Shown: one piece after another, positions 1-9,378 of the stretch
How the letters are laid out: every line of letters begins with the position of its first letter
Position numbering within the stretch: position 1 is the first letter of the stretch
NCBI RefSeq assembly: GCF_003053725.1
Contig: NZ_QAYC01000003.1
Coordinates: 248,001-312,000 of the forward strand
DNA length: 64,000 nucleotides
Source of the DNA: Rhodovulum kholense
GTDB taxonomy: Bacteria > Pseudomonadota > Alphaproteobacteria > Rhodobacterales > Rhodobacteraceae
Direction: 5' to 3'
Translations under genes and position numbers: made by a program
Notes under the pieces: generated by a model
What the model was told of the DNA's origin: nothing
Seen by the model: only the letters and a program-made list of their open reading frames with translations
Databases searched by the model: none

Positions 1-880
1 CGCGGGGGGCGGCCATGCGCCCGACATCATCAAGGTCTGCGGCGAGGAATTCGTGCTGCCCTCGTCCACCAACCCGACGCGGCCCTTCACGGTGAACACG
101 CTGGAAGAACATCTCGACATGCTGATGGTCTGCCACCATCTCGACAAGTCGATCCCCGAGGATGTGGCCTTCGCCGAAAGCCGGATCCGGCGCGAGACCA
201 TCGCCGCCGAGGACATCCTGCACGACATGGGCGCCTTCTCGATCATCGCCTCGGACAGCCAGGCCATGGGCCGGGTCGGCGAGGTCATCATCCGCACCTG
301 GCAGACCGCCCACAAGATGAAGCTCCAGCGCGGCCGTCTGGCCGAGGAACAGGGCGCGAACGACAACCTGCGCGTCCGCCGCTATGTCGCGAAATACACC
401 ATCAACCCCGCGATCGCCCACGGGATCAGCCACGAGATCGGGTCGATCGAAGAGGGCAAGCGCGCCGATCTGGTGCTGTGGACCCCCGCCTTCTTCGGGG
501 TGAAGCCGGAGATGGTGCTGATGGGCGGCACCATCGTCTGCGCGCAGATGGGCGACCCGAACGCCTCGATCCCGACGCCGCAGCCGGTCTACACGCGGCC
601 GATGTGGGGCGCCTATGGCCGCTCGGTCGAGAATTCGGCCGTGACCTTCGTGTCGGAGGCGGCCCTTGCCGACGGCATCCGCGGCAAGCTGGGCCTGGCC
701 AAGCAGACCGTCGCGGTCCGCCACACCCGCGGCATCGGCAAGCGCGACCTCAAGCTCAACGACGCGATGCCCAAGGTCGAGGTGAACCCCGAGACCTACG
801 AGGTCCGCGCCGATGGCGAGCTGCTGACCTGCGCGCCCGCCGAGGTGCTGCCGATGGCACAACGCTATTTCATGTTCTGA
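1..880 (+). CDS. ureC: Urease subunit alpha (UreC), C-terminal part; 5' end outside window
   Basis: UreC carries the dinickel site that hydrolyses urea to ammonia and carbamate in the cytoplasm. The frame is open from base 2 and ends at TGA 878-880, giving the last 292 residues of a protein usually about 570 long. Hallmarks seen are MVCHHLD, which holds the catalytic His of the mobile flap, SDSQAMGR, whose Asp is a nickel ligand in the family, and [16 protein letters not shown]. The C-terminus QRYFMF is the usual urease ending. It is followed on the same strand by ureE, ureF and ureG, so it belongs to the normal urease operon; ureD, ureA and ureB should lie upstream of the window. I see no truncation apart from the window edge. 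Confidence 0.98.
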   Translation, partial: AGGGHAPDIIKVCGEEFVLPSSTNPTRPFTVNTLEEHLDMLMVCHHLDKSIPEDVAFAESRIRRETIAAEDILHDMGAFSIIASDSQAMGRVGEVIIRTWQTAHKMKLQRGRLAEEQGANDNLRVRRYVAKYTINPAIAHGISHEIGSIEEGKRADLVLWTPAFFGVKPEMVLMGGTIVCAQMGDPNASIPTPQPVYTRPMWGAYGRSVENSAVTFVSEAALADGIRGKLGLAKQTVAVRHTRGIGKRDLKLNDAMPKVEVNPETYEVRADGELLTCAPAEVLPMAQRYFMF

Positions 881-1029
881 GGCGAGAATGATCACGTTGC
901 CGGTTTGCGCTGCAATGCAGCAAAATAACGGCGCCCGGGCATTGAATGCTCTGGGGCGGGCCGTATGTAAGCCCTATTTTAAGGGAAAAGGGGGGAAACC
1001 ATGCCTGTGGACACAGACGGAGGTTTCCG

Positions 1030-1254
1030 ATGGCGACTCCATTCATGACGGTCAAGTCCGTGCCCGGCGGCATGGCGGAACGGCTGGACCTGTTCTTTGC
1101 GGGCCTCGGTCTGGGGGTGAACCCCTATGGGCTCCGGCGCGCGCGGATGCGGGAGATCCAGAACCTGAACGCCTGTTCCGACGCGCAGCTGGCCAAACTT
1201 GGCATCACCCGGGACGAGATCCCGCGCTATGTCTTCCGCGATCTCTTCAACTAG
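1030..1254 (+). CDS. DUF1127 (YjiS-like) small protein inside the urease operon
   Basis: A 74-residue basic protein. The C-terminal half, about residues 38-74 (YGLRRARMREIQNLNACSD then LAKLGITRDEIPRYVF), matches the DUF1127 pattern of a basic stretch followed by L-x-x-L-G-I-x-R-x-x-I. Start chosen at ATG 1030 because GGAGG lies at 1019-1023, a good distance upstream; an earlier in-frame ATG at 946 lacks such a site. Some short alphaproteobacterial DUF1127 proteins bind RNA and influence phosphate or carbon metabolism, but I cannot assign a role here. It sits 149 bp after ureC and 25 bp before ureE on the same strand, so it is probably co-transcribed with urease genes, which is an unusual place for it. 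Confidence 0.82.
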   Translation: MATPFMTVKSVPGGMAERLDLFFAGLGLGVNPYGLRRARMREIQNLNACSDAQLAKLGITRDEIPRYVFRDLFN

Positions 1255-1279
1255 GGGATTGCGCACCGGAGGCGGCGGC

Positions 1280-2002
1280 ATGAGCGGGCTTCCGGTGGCG
1301 CTTGAGGTCCGGCCCGGCGCAGGCGCGGGGGCGGACAGCGTGACGCTTGACTATGATGCGCGGTTTTTGCGGCGCAAGCGGCTGGTCAGCGATGGCGGGT
1401 TCGCGTTCCTGCTGGATCTGGCCCATACGACCTCGCTGGCCGAGGGCGATCTGATCGTGCTGGAAGACGGGCGCGGCATCGCCGTCAGGGCCGCGGCCGA
1501 GCCGCTTCTGGAAGTGACGGGCACCGATCTGGCCCGGCTCGCCTGGCATATCGGTAACCGCCACACGCCCTGTCAGGTCGAGGAGAGTCGGCTGTTGATC
1601 CAGCGCGATCACGTGCTTCTGGACATGCTCGACCGGATCGGCGCGACCGTGCGCGAGGTGGTCGAGCCCTTCACCCCCGAAGGCGGCGCCTATGGTCATG
1701 GCCGCACCCATGGCCATTCCCATGGCGATGCCCATGGCCACACGCATGACCATGACCATGGGCACGATCATGACCACGGGCATGGGCACCACCATCACCA
1801 CATCCACGACCATACCCACGGGGCGGCGGACCATCTGCACGCGCATGACCACGACCACGACCATGGGGCCGAAGGCTGCTGCGGCGGGTCGGGGCAGGGC
1901 GGCTGCGGCTGCGGCGGTCACGATCATGGCACCCCTGAGCCCGCGTCCGGGCGCAAGACCGGCGGGTGCGGAGGCGGGGGCTGCTGCGGGCATGGCCACT
2001 GA
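1280..2002 (+). CDS. ureE: Urease accessory protein UreE with long His/Cys-rich tail
   Basis: Nickel metallochaperone that delivers Ni to the urease activation complex. The 240-residue product has the UreE N-terminal peptide-binding domain followed by the metal-binding domain, with GNRHTPCQVEESRLLIQRDH around residues 92-111 containing the conserved GNRH. From about residue 135 it turns into a roughly 65-residue stretch made mostly of His, Asp and Gly, then a Cys/Gly tail ([26 protein letters not shown]). His-rich tails are known in UreE of Klebsiella; the extra cysteine clusters go beyond that and could bind several more metal ions. Start at ATG 1280 follows GGAGG at 1268-1272. Its end overlaps ureF by 11 bp, suggesting translational coupling. 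Confidence 0.95.
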   Translation: MSGLPVALEVRPGAGAGADSVTLDYDARFLRRKRLVSDGGFAFLLDLAHTTSLAEGDLIVLEDGRGIAVRAAAEPLLEVTGTDLARLAWHIGNRHTPCQVEESRLLIQRDHVLLDMLDRIGATVREVVEPFTPEGGAYGHGRTHGHSHGDAHGHTHDHDHGHDHDHGHGHHHHHIHDHTHGAADHLHAHDHDHDHGAEGCCGGSGQGGCGCGGHDHGTPEPASGRKTGGCGGGGCCGHGH

Positions 2003-2636
2003 CGGCCAGATCCTGCGACTGGCGCAATGGCTCTCGCCCGCCTATCCGGTGGGGGCCTTCGCCTATAGCCATGGGCTGGAATCGGCGGTCGCGACCGGCG
2101 CGGTCGCGGACGGCGCCGCGCTGACGGACTGGCTGGCCGATATCCTGCGCTTCGGCGCCGGGCGGTCCGACACCATCTTCCTCAGGGCCGCCTATGAGGC
2201 CCCGCCCGAGGATCTGCCCGACATCGACGCGTTGGCCCGCGCCTTCCAGCCCTCGGCCGAGCGGCGGACCGAGACCACGGCCCAGGGCGCGGCCTTCGCC
2301 CGGGTCACCGCTGCGGTCTGGCCGGACGATCTGCCCGACTTCACCTATCCGGTGGCGCTTGGCCGCGCCGCGCGGTTGCACGATTTGCCGCTTGGGCTGA
2401 CCGCGCGGCTGTATCTGCAGGCCTTCGTGTCGAACCTCGTCTCGGCCGGTATCCGCCTGATCCCCATCGGCCAGACCGAGGGCCAGCAGGTGCTGACCGC
2501 GCTGCAGCCGCTTTGCGAGGAGGTGGCAGAGGTCGCGCTGACCGAGACGCTCGATGACCTTGCCGGGACGAGTTTCCTGGCCGATATCGCGTCGATGACG
2601 CATGAAACCCAGTATTCGAGGCTTTTTCGAACATGA
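1992..2636 (+). CDS. ureF: Urease accessory protein UreF
   Basis: UreF joins UreD and UreG on apo-urease and acts in carbamylation and nickel insertion. The 214-residue product begins [30 protein letters not shown], with the family signature [16 protein letters not shown] near residues 14-29. [19 protein letters not shown] lies about residues 138-156, and the expected conserved tail [11 protein letters not shown] is present. Length is near the usual 220-240. Start chosen at ATG 1992, inside the last codons of ureE; a longer frame running back into the ureE His-tail is an out-of-frame extension of that repetitive sequence. The stop overlaps the ureG start by 4 bp (ATGA). Confidence 0.95.
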   Translation: MATDGQILRLAQWLSPAYPVGAFAYSHGLESAVATGAVADGAALTDWLADILRFGAGRSDTIFLRAAYEAPPEDLPDIDALARAFQPSAERRTETTAQGAAFARVTAAVWPDDLPDFTYPVALGRAARLHDLPLGLTARLYLQAFVSNLVSAGIRLIPIGQTEGQQVLTALQPLCEEVAEVALTETLDDLAGTSFLADIASMTHETQYSRLFRT

Positions 2637-3256
2637 CTTCCCCGCATGGCCCCCTTCGCATCGGCATCGGCGGCCCCGTCGGCGCCGGCAAGACCACGCT
2701 GACGGCCGCCCTGGCCCGCGCCTTCTCGACCACCCATTCGATCGCGGTCGTCACCAATGACATCTACACCCAGGAAGACGCCGAGGCGCTGATGCGGATG
2801 CAGGTGCTGCCCTCGGACCGGATCAAGGGGGTCGAAACCGGCGGCTGTCCGCATACCGCGATCCGCGAGGATGCCTCGATCAACCTTGCCGCCATTGCCG
2901 AGCTGACCGCCCGGTTTCCCGATCTGGAAATCGTGCTGATCGAGTCGGGCGGCGACAATCTTTCGGCGACCTTCAGCCCCGAGCTGGCCGATGTGACGGT
3001 CTATGTGATCGACGTCGCCGCGGGCGAGGAGATCCCCCGGAAAGGCGGGCCCGCGATCACAAAGTCCGATCTGCTGGTCATCAACAAGACCGACCTTGCG
3101 CCTTATGTCGGCGCCGATCTGGGGGTGATGGATCGCGATGCCAAGCGCATGCGCGGGGCGCAGCCCACCGTCTTTGCCGCGCTGAAACAGGGCGAGGGCG
3201 TCGGGGCCATCGTCCGGCTGCTGTGCGAGATCGGCGGTCTGACCGAACCGGCCTAG
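2633..3256 (+). CDS. ureG: Urease accessory GTPase UreG
   Basis: SIMIBI-class GTPase that powers nickel delivery to urease. The 207-residue protein shows the P-loop [10 protein letters not shown] at residues 13-22, the metal-binding CPH motif in [30 protein letters not shown] as switch region, and the guanine-specificity motif NKTD. Length matches the family. Its ATG overlaps the ureF stop. The stop codon TAG shares the palindrome CTAG with the stop of the convergent nnrS gene, so the two messages overlap by 4 bp at their ends. Confidence 0.97.
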   Translation: MTSPHGPLRIGIGGPVGAGKTTLTAALARAFSTTHSIAVVTNDIYTQEDAEALMRMQVLPSDRIKGVETGGCPHTAIREDASINLAAIAELTARFPDLEIVLIESGGDNLSATFSPELADVTVYVIDVAAGEEIPRKGGPAITKSDLLVINKTDLAPYVGADLGVMDRDAKRMRGAQPTVFAALKQGEGVGAIVRLLCEIGGLTEPA

Positions 3257-4758
3257 GCCTCGCCCGGCATCCGGAACGGCCCGGCGCGTCGGCTTGGGCC
3301 GATGCCGCAGGCGCTGCCTGCGTTTCCGTGGTCATGGCCGCCGCAGCCGCAGCCGCCCTGCCGACCGGCTTGCCCGCCATGACCGCCGCAGCCGCAGCCG
3401 CCCTGCGCCTGCCCGCCGTGACCATGACCGCCGCAGCCGCAACCGTGACCATTCCCGTGCCCATGGCCCTGCCCGTGCCCGTGCCGGTGACCATGCCCGT
3501 GGCCGCCGGCATTGAAGACCGGGTTGATGACCGGGCCGCGCAGGCTGGGGATATAGCCGAGCAGGAACAGCCCCCAGCCAGCGCAGAAGGCAACGGCCGT
3601 GGCATCGAGAAGCGGCTCGTACAGCGAGGGAACCGCAGGGGCTGCGAGCCGCAGCCAGACCGCGCCCCAGATCAGCGCAAAGCCTGCCTTGTGGACCGGA
3701 CCGATGCGCAGGAGCCCGCCCGCGCGCCGGGCCGCCGCCCGCGCCGCGATCGAGAAGGCAAGCCCCGACATCGCGCCCATCATCAGCGCGTGCACCGCGT
3801 CGGCCTCGCGCCAGGGCAGGGGCACCAGCGCCGCCAGCCCGGTCAGCGCCAGTCCCAAGGGCGCCCAGGCGAAGGCCAGCACCAGCATCAGCGCGGGCGC
3901 GTAGCCGAAGGCCGAGACGCTCCGCCAATGCCGCATCCGCCAGAGCTGCGCCGCCCCGGCCGCGATCAACAGCGCCGATCCGGCGGTCACGGCGCCGCCC
4001 AGCGTCAGCACCATCGCGGCCAGCATCAGGACAAGCCCCGCGCGGCTGGCCATCGGGTCGACCTCGGGCAGGCGGCCGCCCGTGCGCCCGACCCAGCCCG
4101 CGATGAAGGCGGGGGCCATGGTTCCCGCGATGATCGAGACCTTGATCGCGAAGAACAGCACCAGCACCCGGGTCATCGCGGCGTCGCCCGGAAAGCTCAG
4201 ATACCCCAGCGCGGTCGCAAGGAAGGCCGCATCGGCCAGCCCCAGAAAGGCGATGGCTGCCGGGATGGCCCAGCGGTCCCAGCGCCTTTGCGAGACCACC
4301 GCGCGGGTATAGACGGCCGTGAACAGCGCATAGAAGGCCAGGCCCGGCGCCAGCACCACCGCCAGCGGCAGCACCTGCCCCAGGGCGGCCGCCAGCCGCG
4401 CCAGCGCCCAGAGCCCGGCCAGCACCATCAGCCCCCGCCCGGTCACCCGCCGCGCTCCGGTCCAGTTGGGCATCGCGGTCAGGAAATAGGCCGCCATCGC
4501 CGCGCCGCCGACGCCGACGGTCATTTCATGCGCGTGCCAGAGCGTCGTCGTCCCGAGCGCCGGGACCGGCAGCCCGATCCGGTCGCCGAAGCGCCACCAG
4601 AGAACCGCCAGCACCGCCCAGAGCGCCGAGAGCGCAAAGAACGGCCGGTGCGGCGACAGCCAGACATCGCGGACAAGCCGCCCGGTGGCGATCTCGGTCA
4701 GGGACGCGCCCCGGCCGCCGCGCCTGCGGGGCCGGATCTCGGGGACGGCATCGGTCAT
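3253..4758 (-). CDS. nnrS: NnrS family haem/copper membrane protein with His/Cys-rich C-terminal tail
   Basis: NnrS proteins are polytopic inner-membrane proteins, reported to bind haem and copper, associated with nitric oxide resistance and denitrification regulons. The 501-residue product has about twelve hydrophobic segments between residues 35 and 420; conserved stretches include [20 protein letters not shown] and [13 protein letters not shown]. After about residue 425 comes a tail rich in Gly, His and Cys with repeated CGCGGHGHG-type units, resembling the UreE tail on the facing strand. No nitrite, nitric oxide or nitrous oxide reductase genes are in the window, so its physiological partner is unseen. 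It lies 81 bp after modD on the same strand and could be read through from the mod operon. Function in nitrosative stress is family-based. Confidence 0.88.
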   Translation of the reverse strand: MTDAVPEIRPRRRGGRGASLTEIATGRLVRDVWLSPHRPFFALSALWAVLAVLWWRFGDRIGLPVPALGTTTLWHAHEMTVGVGGAAMAAYFLTAMPNWTGARRVTGRGLMVLAGLWALARLAAALGQVLPLAVVLAPGLAFYALFTAVYTRAVVSQRRWDRWAIPAAIAFLGLADAAFLATALGYLSFPGDAAMTRVLVLFFAIKVSIIAGTMAPAFIAGWVGRTGGRLPEVDPMASRAGLVLMLAAMVLTLGGAVTAGSALLIAAGAAQLWRMRHWRSVSAFGYAPALMLVLAFAWAPLGLALTGLAALVPLPWREADAVHALMMGAMSGLAFSIAARAAARRAGGLLRIGPVHKAGFALIWGAVWLRLAAPAVPSLYEPLLDATAVAFCAGWGLFLLGYIPSLRGPVINPVFNAGGHGHGHRHGHGQGHGHGNGHGCGCGGHGHGGQAQGGCGCGGHGGQAGRQGGCGCGGHDHGNAGSACGIGPSRRAGPFRMPGEA

Positions 4759-4839
4759 GGCAGAGTCCTCGGCTGGAACAAAGATGAGTCTTGTGCTCGG
4801 GTTTACGCCCGGTACGGCGCATGGGGCAAGAGGCCCGGA

Positions 4840-5688
4840 TCAGGCCAGGTCTCGGGCCGGGGCGATGGCGACCGAAACATCGGCAGGTTTGGCGTAATAG
4901 GGCGAGGATGTAACCAGAACCTGCATGCCGGTCGCGGCATAGGCGGCGGCATTGGCGGCGGTGATGCCCCCGGCCGCGGCCAGGCAGCCGGTCCAGCCCG
5001 CCAGCGCGCGGGCGGCGGCTTCGGCCTCCTCGGGGGTGAATTTCTCAAGCTGCAGCACATGGGCCCCGGCCTCGGCGGCCGCCTCGGCCTCGGTCAGGGT
5101 CTTGACCTCGACCACCACGCGGCGCTCGGGGCAGGCGGCGCGCAGCCGGGCGATCTGGGCTCCAAGCGCGTCCGGGCCGCCGAAGGCGCGGTGTTCGGGA
5201 AACAGCAGCACCGTGTCGGACAGCCCGGTGCGGTGGATCTCGGCGCCGCCCGCCACGACGGCCTTCAGCGACAGCGCGCGGGTGCCGGGCACGGCCTTGC
5301 GGGTACAGGCGATGCCGATGCCGGGGGTCACGGCGCGGGCCGCGTCGACGAGGGCGGCGGTGGCCGATGCCACGCCCGAGGCCCATTCGGTCAGGGTCTG
5401 CGCGACCTTCCAGCCCAGAAACAGCGCCTCGGCCGGGCCGGTGGCTTCGGCCAGCAGCGTGCCCGCCGCGACCGGCGTGCCGCTTGGGGCCGCGATCTCG
5501 GCCCGGGCGCCCAGAAGGGCGAAGACCCGCGCGGCCTCTTCGCTGCCGCAGACGGTCATCGGCCCGCGTGCGCGCATCGTCAGTTTGGCCCCGGATGCGC
5601 CGAAGCCAAGGCTTCGGGTGGTCAGATCGCCATAGGGGGCGTCCTCCTTCAGAAGGCCAAGGAGCGTCGCGTCGTCGAGGGGCAGCAT
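4840..5688 (-). CDS. modD: ModD, molybdenum-associated NadC-like protein
   Basis: A 282-residue protein of the quinolinate phosphoribosyltransferase fold (NadC-like), the ModD type found at the end of mod operons in purple bacteria. Motifs seen are APYGDLTTRSLG near residue 17, EWASGVAS, CTRKAVPGTRALSLKAVVAGG and EVKTLTEAEAA, all typical of the fold. The biochemical role of ModD in molybdenum use is not established; the assignment rests on family features and on position after modABC, as in R. capsulatus mopA-modABCD. Start chosen at ATG 5688, where AAGGA lies about 10 bp upstream and the protein begins MLPLDDATLL; a 25-residue longer form from 5763 is possible but lacks family similarity there. 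Confidence 0.88.
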   Translation of the reverse strand: MLPLDDATLLGLLKEDAPYGDLTTRSLGFGASGAKLTMRARGPMTVCGSEEAARVFALLGARAEIAAPSGTPVAAGTLLAEATGPAEALFLGWKVAQTLTEWASGVASATAALVDAARAVTPGIGIACTRKAVPGTRALSLKAVVAGGAEIHRTGLSDTVLLFPEHRAFGGPDALGAQIARLRAACPERRVVVEVKTLTEAEAAAEAGAHVLQLEKFTPEEAEAAARALAGWTGCLAAAGGITAANAAAYAATGMQVLVTSSPYYAKPADVSVAIAPARDLA

Positions 5689-5893
5689 GGCAATGGTGTC
5701 CTTTCCCTGGGGGGCTGGCAGAGCGTCATGGCCCAGCGTGGCAAGGGCCGCGCCGGGCAGCAAGGGCCGGGGCCGGCCAACGGCGCGCGCGCCCGCGTCC
5801 GGTGCCTTGCCTGCCGCGTTGCGCCGGTGCGGCGGGCGTGGCGTGGGGACGCGCGACCGACGTCTGTCGAGGCGCGGTCCTCACCCCCGGCCC

Positions 5894-7018
5894 TCAGCGA
5901 AGGCGGGCGGCGGCGGCGGGGGGCGCCAGTGCGGCCGAGGGTGCGGGTTCGGCCAGCGCCACGGCCTTGAGCCGCGCGACCACCAGCTCGCCCGGTTTCA
6001 GCGCCAGCCGGTCCCAGGATTTCAGCGAGACCCGCGCCAGAAGGGCCGCCCCCCGCCCGTCGGGACCAAGGCGCAGGCGCACGGTCATCTGGTGGCCGCC
6101 CGCGGGCTCGGCGCCCTCGATCCGGGCGGGCAGGGCGTTCAGGATCGTGGTGTCGAGCGGCGCATGCCGTCCGAGGCTGACATCGCTGGCGGGAATGCGC
6201 AGCCGTCGCGTGCGGCCGGTCGGCCCCAGATCGCCGGGCACGACGACCACGCCGCCCGGCACCCGCACCTCGGAGAGGCCGTATTTCGTATCGCGGCCCA
6301 CGACCTCGCCGTCGATCACGGCGGCAGGCTGGGGCATGTGGATCAGGGGCAGCGCCGGATCGGCCAGCATCTCGGCCAGCGGTCCGGCGGCGCGGACCCG
6401 GCCCGTCTCCATCAGGACCAGCGTATCGGCCAGCCGCTCGACCTCGGCGATGTCGTGGCTGACATAAAGCACCGGGATCGACAGGGCCGCGTGCAGCCGT
6501 TCGAGATAGGGCAGGATCTCGTCCTTGGAAAACCGGTCGAGCGCCGAAAGCGGCTCGTCCATCAGCAGCAGTTCGGGTTGCGACAGCAGCGCCCGGCCGA
6601 TGGCGACGCGCTGGCGTTCGCCGCCCGACAGCATCCGGGTCGGCCGGTCGAAGAGCGGCGCGATGCCCAGCAGATCGGCCACCTCGTCCTCGCCGATCCG
6701 GATCGGTCCCTTCACCCGGGAGAGCCCGAAGGTCAGGTTGGCGCGAACCGAGAGATGCGGGAAAAGGCTCGCCTCCTGAAAGACGTAGCCGATGGCGCGG
6801 CGATGGGTCGGGCGGAACTGCCGACCGTCCTGCCAGGTTTCGCCATTCACGCTGAGGCGGCTGGCCGGCAGCCGCAGAAGCCCCGCGATGGCGCGCAGCA
6901 CGGTGGTCTTGCCACAGCCCGAGGGGCCGAACAGCGCGGTAATGCCCTCGCCCGGGGCGGTGAACTCGGCCGCCAGCGCAAAGCTGCCCAGCTGGCCGCG
7001 AAACTCGGCCTCGATCAT
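5894..7018 (-). CDS. modC: Molybdate ABC transporter ATP-binding protein ModC
   Basis: ATPase of high-affinity molybdate import. The 374-residue product carries Walker [10 protein letters not shown] near residue 32, the Q-loop in [10 protein letters not shown], the signature LSGGERQR, Walker [13 protein letters not shown] and the switch His in VSHD. About residues 285-355 form a TOBE (Mop) domain that binds oxyanion. The start ATG 7018 overlaps the modB stop by 4 bp, fixing the start and indicating coupling. Length fits ModC. About 205 bp without a gene separates it from modD downstream. Confidence 0.97.
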   Translation of the reverse strand: MIEAEFRGQLGSFALAAEFTAPGEGITALFGPSGCGKTTVLRAIAGLLRLPASRLSVNGETWQDGRQFRPTHRRAIGYVFQEASLFPHLSVRANLTFGLSRVKGPIRIGEDEVADLLGIAPLFDRPTRMLSGGERQRVAIGRALLSQPELLLMDEPLSALDRFSKDEILPYLERLHAALSIPVLYVSHDIAEVERLADTLVLMETGRVRAAGPLAEMLADPALPLIHMPQPAAVIDGEVVGRDTKYGLSEVRVPGGVVVVPGDLGPTGRTRRLRIPASDVSLGRHAPLDTTILNALPARIEGAEPAGGHQMTVRLRLGPDGRGAALLARVSLKSWDRLALKPGELVVARLKAVALAEPAPSAALAPPAAAARLR

Positions 7019-7698
7019 CGCCGGCCTCCGTTCAGGCGCCGCTCGATCAGCATCATCGCCAGGATCACGACGAAGGACATCGCCAGCATGCCGCCCGCCA
7101 GCACATGGGCCTTGGGCCATTGCAGCGTCTCGACATAGTCGAAGATCGTCACCGACAGCACCTTGGTCCGGCCCGGGATGCCGCCGCCGATCATCAGCAC
7201 CACGCCGAATTCGCCGACGGTATGGGCAAAGCCCAGGATCGCGCCGGTCATGATGCCGGGGCTTGCCAGCGGCAGGGCGACGCTGACGAAGGCGTCGAGC
7301 GGGGCTGCGCGCAGCGTCGCCGCGGCCTCCATCGGGCGCGGACCCATCGCCTCGAAGGCGTTGCGGATCGGGTTCACGACGAAGGGCAGGGAATAGATGA
7401 CCGAGCCCAGCACGAGCCCGGTGAAGGTGAAGGACAGCTGCCGCCCCAGCAGGGCGGTCAGCGGGCTGTGCGGCCCCATCGCGATCAGCAGATAAAAGCC
7501 CAGCACGGTCGGCGGCAGCACGATCGGCAGCGCGACCACGGTGGCGACGATCTCTTTCCAGAGCCCGCCGCCCCGCGCCAGCCACCAGGCCAGCGGCGTC
7601 CCCACCAGCAGCAGCACGACCGTCGTGATGCCCGCGAGCCGAAGCGTCAGCAGGATCGTCTCGATCATCGCCGCGTCGAAGAGGGGGGACGCCGTCAT
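7015..7698 (-). CDS. modB: Molybdate ABC transporter permease ModB
   Basis: Inner-membrane channel subunit of the molybdate transporter. The 227-residue protein has five to six hydrophobic segments and the permease EAA loop [19 protein letters not shown] followed by G-I near residues 124-146, which docks on Mod[13 protein letters not shown] and [20 protein letters not shown] are typical ModB stretches. ATG at 7698 lies 3 bp after the modA stop, and the gene overlaps modC by 4 bp, so modA, modB and modC form one transcript. Confidence 0.97.
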   Translation of the reverse strand: MTASPLFDAAMIETILLTLRLAGITTVVLLLVGTPLAWWLARGGGLWKEIVATVVALPIVLPPTVLGFYLLIAMGPHSPLTALLGRQLSFTFTGLVLGSVIYSLPFVVNPIRNAFEAMGPRPMEAAATLRAAPLDAFVSVALPLASPGIMTGAILGFAHTVGEFGVVLMIGGGIPGRTKVLSVTIFDYVETLQWPKAHVLAGGMLAMSFVVILAMMLIERRLNGGRR

Positions 7699-7701
7699 CG
7701 C

Positions 7702-8466
7702 CTAGTCCTCGGTGCCGTAGCCGTATTTCCCGATGATGGCGAGCGCCTCGGGGCTTTTCAGGAAGTCGATATAGGCCTTGGCGGCCTCGCTGTCGGCGCC
7801 CTTCGCCAGCAAGACTGCATCCTGACGGATCGGGGTGTAAAGGTCCTGCGGCACCAGCCAGCGCGACCCGGTCTCGTCGGCGATCACCTGCGACAGCGCG
7901 ACGAAGCCCACCGGCGCGTTGCCGGTCGCGACGAACTGATGGGTCTGGCTGATGCTCTTGCCCTGCACGATCTTCGGTTCCAGCGTCTCGTAAAGCCCAA
8001 GCGCCTTCATCGTCTCGACCGCCGCCGCGCCATAGGGGGCGGTTTCGGGATTGGCGATGGCGACATGGGTCAGGTCGGGATTTTCCAGCGCGGCCGGGCT
8101 GTCGTCGATGGCCTCGGGATCGGTGCTGAACAGCACGAGCTTGCCGACCGCGTAGGTGAAGCGGCTGCCGGGCACGGCAAAGCCCTCGGCCTCGGCCTTT
8201 TCGGGGCGGGCCTGGTCGGCGGCGAGGAAGACCTCGAAGGGCGCGTCCTGGGTGATCTGGGTGTAAAGCTGGCCGGTCGAGCCGAAGCTGTAGGTGACAT
8301 GATGGCCGGTTGCGGCCTCGAAGGCCGCGCCGATCTCGGTCGCGGCATCGGTGAAGTTGGCGGCAACGGCGGCAATGGTGTCGGCGGCGCGGGCCGGGGC
8401 GCTCAGGGCAAGGGCTGCCAGAAACGCCGCAGAGCCCGCGCGCAGGGCAGTCAGACGGAAGGTCAT
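7702..8466 (-). CDS. modA: Periplasmic molybdate-binding protein ModA
   Basis: Solute-binding protein that captures molybdate or tungstate in the periplasm. The product is 254 residues. Residues 1-27 form a Sec signal peptide (basic start, hydrophobic core, APARA cleavage site). The mature part begins ADTIAAVAANFTDAATEIG, then YSFGSTGQLYTQI and ANPETAPYGAAAVE, matching the oxyanion-pocket blocks of ModA. Start chosen at ATG 8466 because AAGGA is 8 bp upstream; the ATG 15 bp earlier has no such site. It lies 58 bp after modE with no Mo-box in between, consistent with a mopA-modABCD type operon. Confidence 0.96.
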   Translation of the reverse strand: MTFRLTALRAGSAAFLAALALSAPARAADTIAAVAANFTDAATEIGAAFEAATGHHVTYSFGSTGQLYTQITQDAPFEVFLAADQARPEKAEAEGFAVPGSRFTYAVGKLVLFSTDPEAIDDSPAALENPDLTHVAIANPETAPYGAAAVETMKALGLYETLEPKIVQGKSISQTHQFVATGNAPVGFVALSQVIADETGSRWLVPQDLYTPIRQDAVLLAKGADSEAAKAYIDFLKSPEALAIIGKYGYGTED

Positions 8467-8524
8467 GATGGGTCCTTTCATGGATGAAGACGGGGCCGGG
8501 TGTCGGGCTGGTTTTCGGGCCGGG

Positions 8525-9325
8525 TCACGGCATGGCGACGATCACATGACTGGCCTTGAACAGCGCGGTCGCGGTGCTGCCGACGGCGAAGTCGAGCGCA
8601 TCGGCGCTGGTGCGGGTGATGATGGCGGTGATGGTCTTGCCCTCGCCCAGATCGAGGGTGACCTCGCTGTTCACCGGACCGTCCTCGCGCGCCGAGACGG
8701 TTCCGGTCAGCCGGTTGCAGGCCGAGATGTTCGCGGGCGCCTCGCCCGCGGCCAGCATCACGAAGGTCGCCTTGATCAGCGCGAAGACCTCGGACCCTTC
8801 GGCCAGCCCCATGTCGGTGGCGCTGCGTTCGGTGATGACGGCGGTCAGCGTGTGGCCGTCGGTCAGCGCCATGTCGACCTCGGTGCTGACGGCGCCGGGC
8901 GTGATCCGGGTCACGGTGCAGCGGAACGTGTTGCGGGTACTCGTTTGCATCATCAGGCTCCAAAGTGTGTTCACCGCGCCGCCCGGCGAGGTCTTCAATC
9001 CTGTGTCGATGGCGGCCAGCGCCTTGCCGAGCGAGGCTTCCAGCATGGAAAAACAGGCGATCAGGGCATGGCCCGCGCGGGTGACGCGCGCGCCGCCGCC
9101 GGTCCGGCCGCCCGGCGCGGCCTCGACCAGGGGCCGGGCGAAGAGGTTGTTCATCGAGCCGACCGCGTCCCAGGCCGCCTTGTAGGACAGCCCCATCTCG
9201 CGCGCGGCGCCCGCGATCGAGCCATTGGCGTCGATGGCCCGCAGAAGCCGGATGCGGTCGCCGCCGATCCGGGGGTCGCCTTCGCGCTGCAGCGTCAGGG
9301 CTGCCTTCAGGGATGGGTCCGACAT
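8525..9325 (-). CDS. modE: Molybdate-responsive regulator ModE (MopA type)
   Basis: Transcription factor that senses molybdate and represses molybdate uptake. In the 266-residue product, residues 20-110 hold a winged helix (RIRLLRAIDANGSIAGAARE then LSYKAAWDAVGSMNNLF), followed by two Mop/TOBE domains at about 125-190 and 198-266 that bind the oxyanion between dimer subunits. This is the ModE/MopA architecture. It is the first gene of the run modE-modA-modB-modC-modD, the order of R. capsulatus mopA-modABCD. A Mo-box lies 28 bp upstream of its start, so the operon is probably repressed by its own product when molybdate is plentiful. Confidence 0.95.
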   Translation of the reverse strand: MSDPSLKAALTLQREGDPRIGGDRIRLLRAIDANGSIAGAAREMGLSYKAAWDAVGSMNNLFARPLVEAAPGGRTGGGARVTRAGHALIACFSMLEASLGKALAAIDTGLKTSPGGAVNTLWSLMMQTSTRNTFRCTVTRITPGAVSTEVDMALTDGHTLTAVITERSATDMGLAEGSEVFALIKATFVMLAAGEAPANISACNRLTGTVSAREDGPVNSEVTLDLGEGKTITAIITRTSADALDFAVGSTATALFKASHVIVAMP

Positions 9326-9353
9326 CTGCCGGGCTCCTGTCGTCGCTGTGTTT

Positions 9354-9378
9354 CGCTATGTATAAAAGCGACATAACG
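9354..9378 (-). promoter_or_regulatory. Predicted Mo-box (ModE operator) upstream of modE
   Basis: Imperfect inverted repeat with half-sites CGCTATGT (9354-9361) and ACATAACG (9371-9378) separated by 9 bp. Seven of eight positions are symmetric. It resembles the ModE operator core (CGNTATAT with a TAYATAACG partner) known from E. coli and Rhodobacter. It sits 28 bp before the modE start, where a bound repressor would block the promoter. Binding is inferred. Confidence 0.75.

Noticed and set aside
1692-1991. A 100-codon upstream extension of ureF through the ureE His-tract
   Set aside because: The extension translates to Met/Thr repeats out of frame with the His codons; ureF homology starts at the ATG at 1992.
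1247-1999. Minus-strand frame with Val/Met-rich repeats opposite ureE
   Set aside because: It is the mirror of the His/Asp/Gly codon repeats, not a membrane protein gene.
3223-5970. A 915-codon plus-strand frame opposite nnrS and modD
   Set aside because: Low-complexity Arg/Gly/Pro-rich translation produced by GC-rich antisense sequence; the minus-strand genes have clear families.
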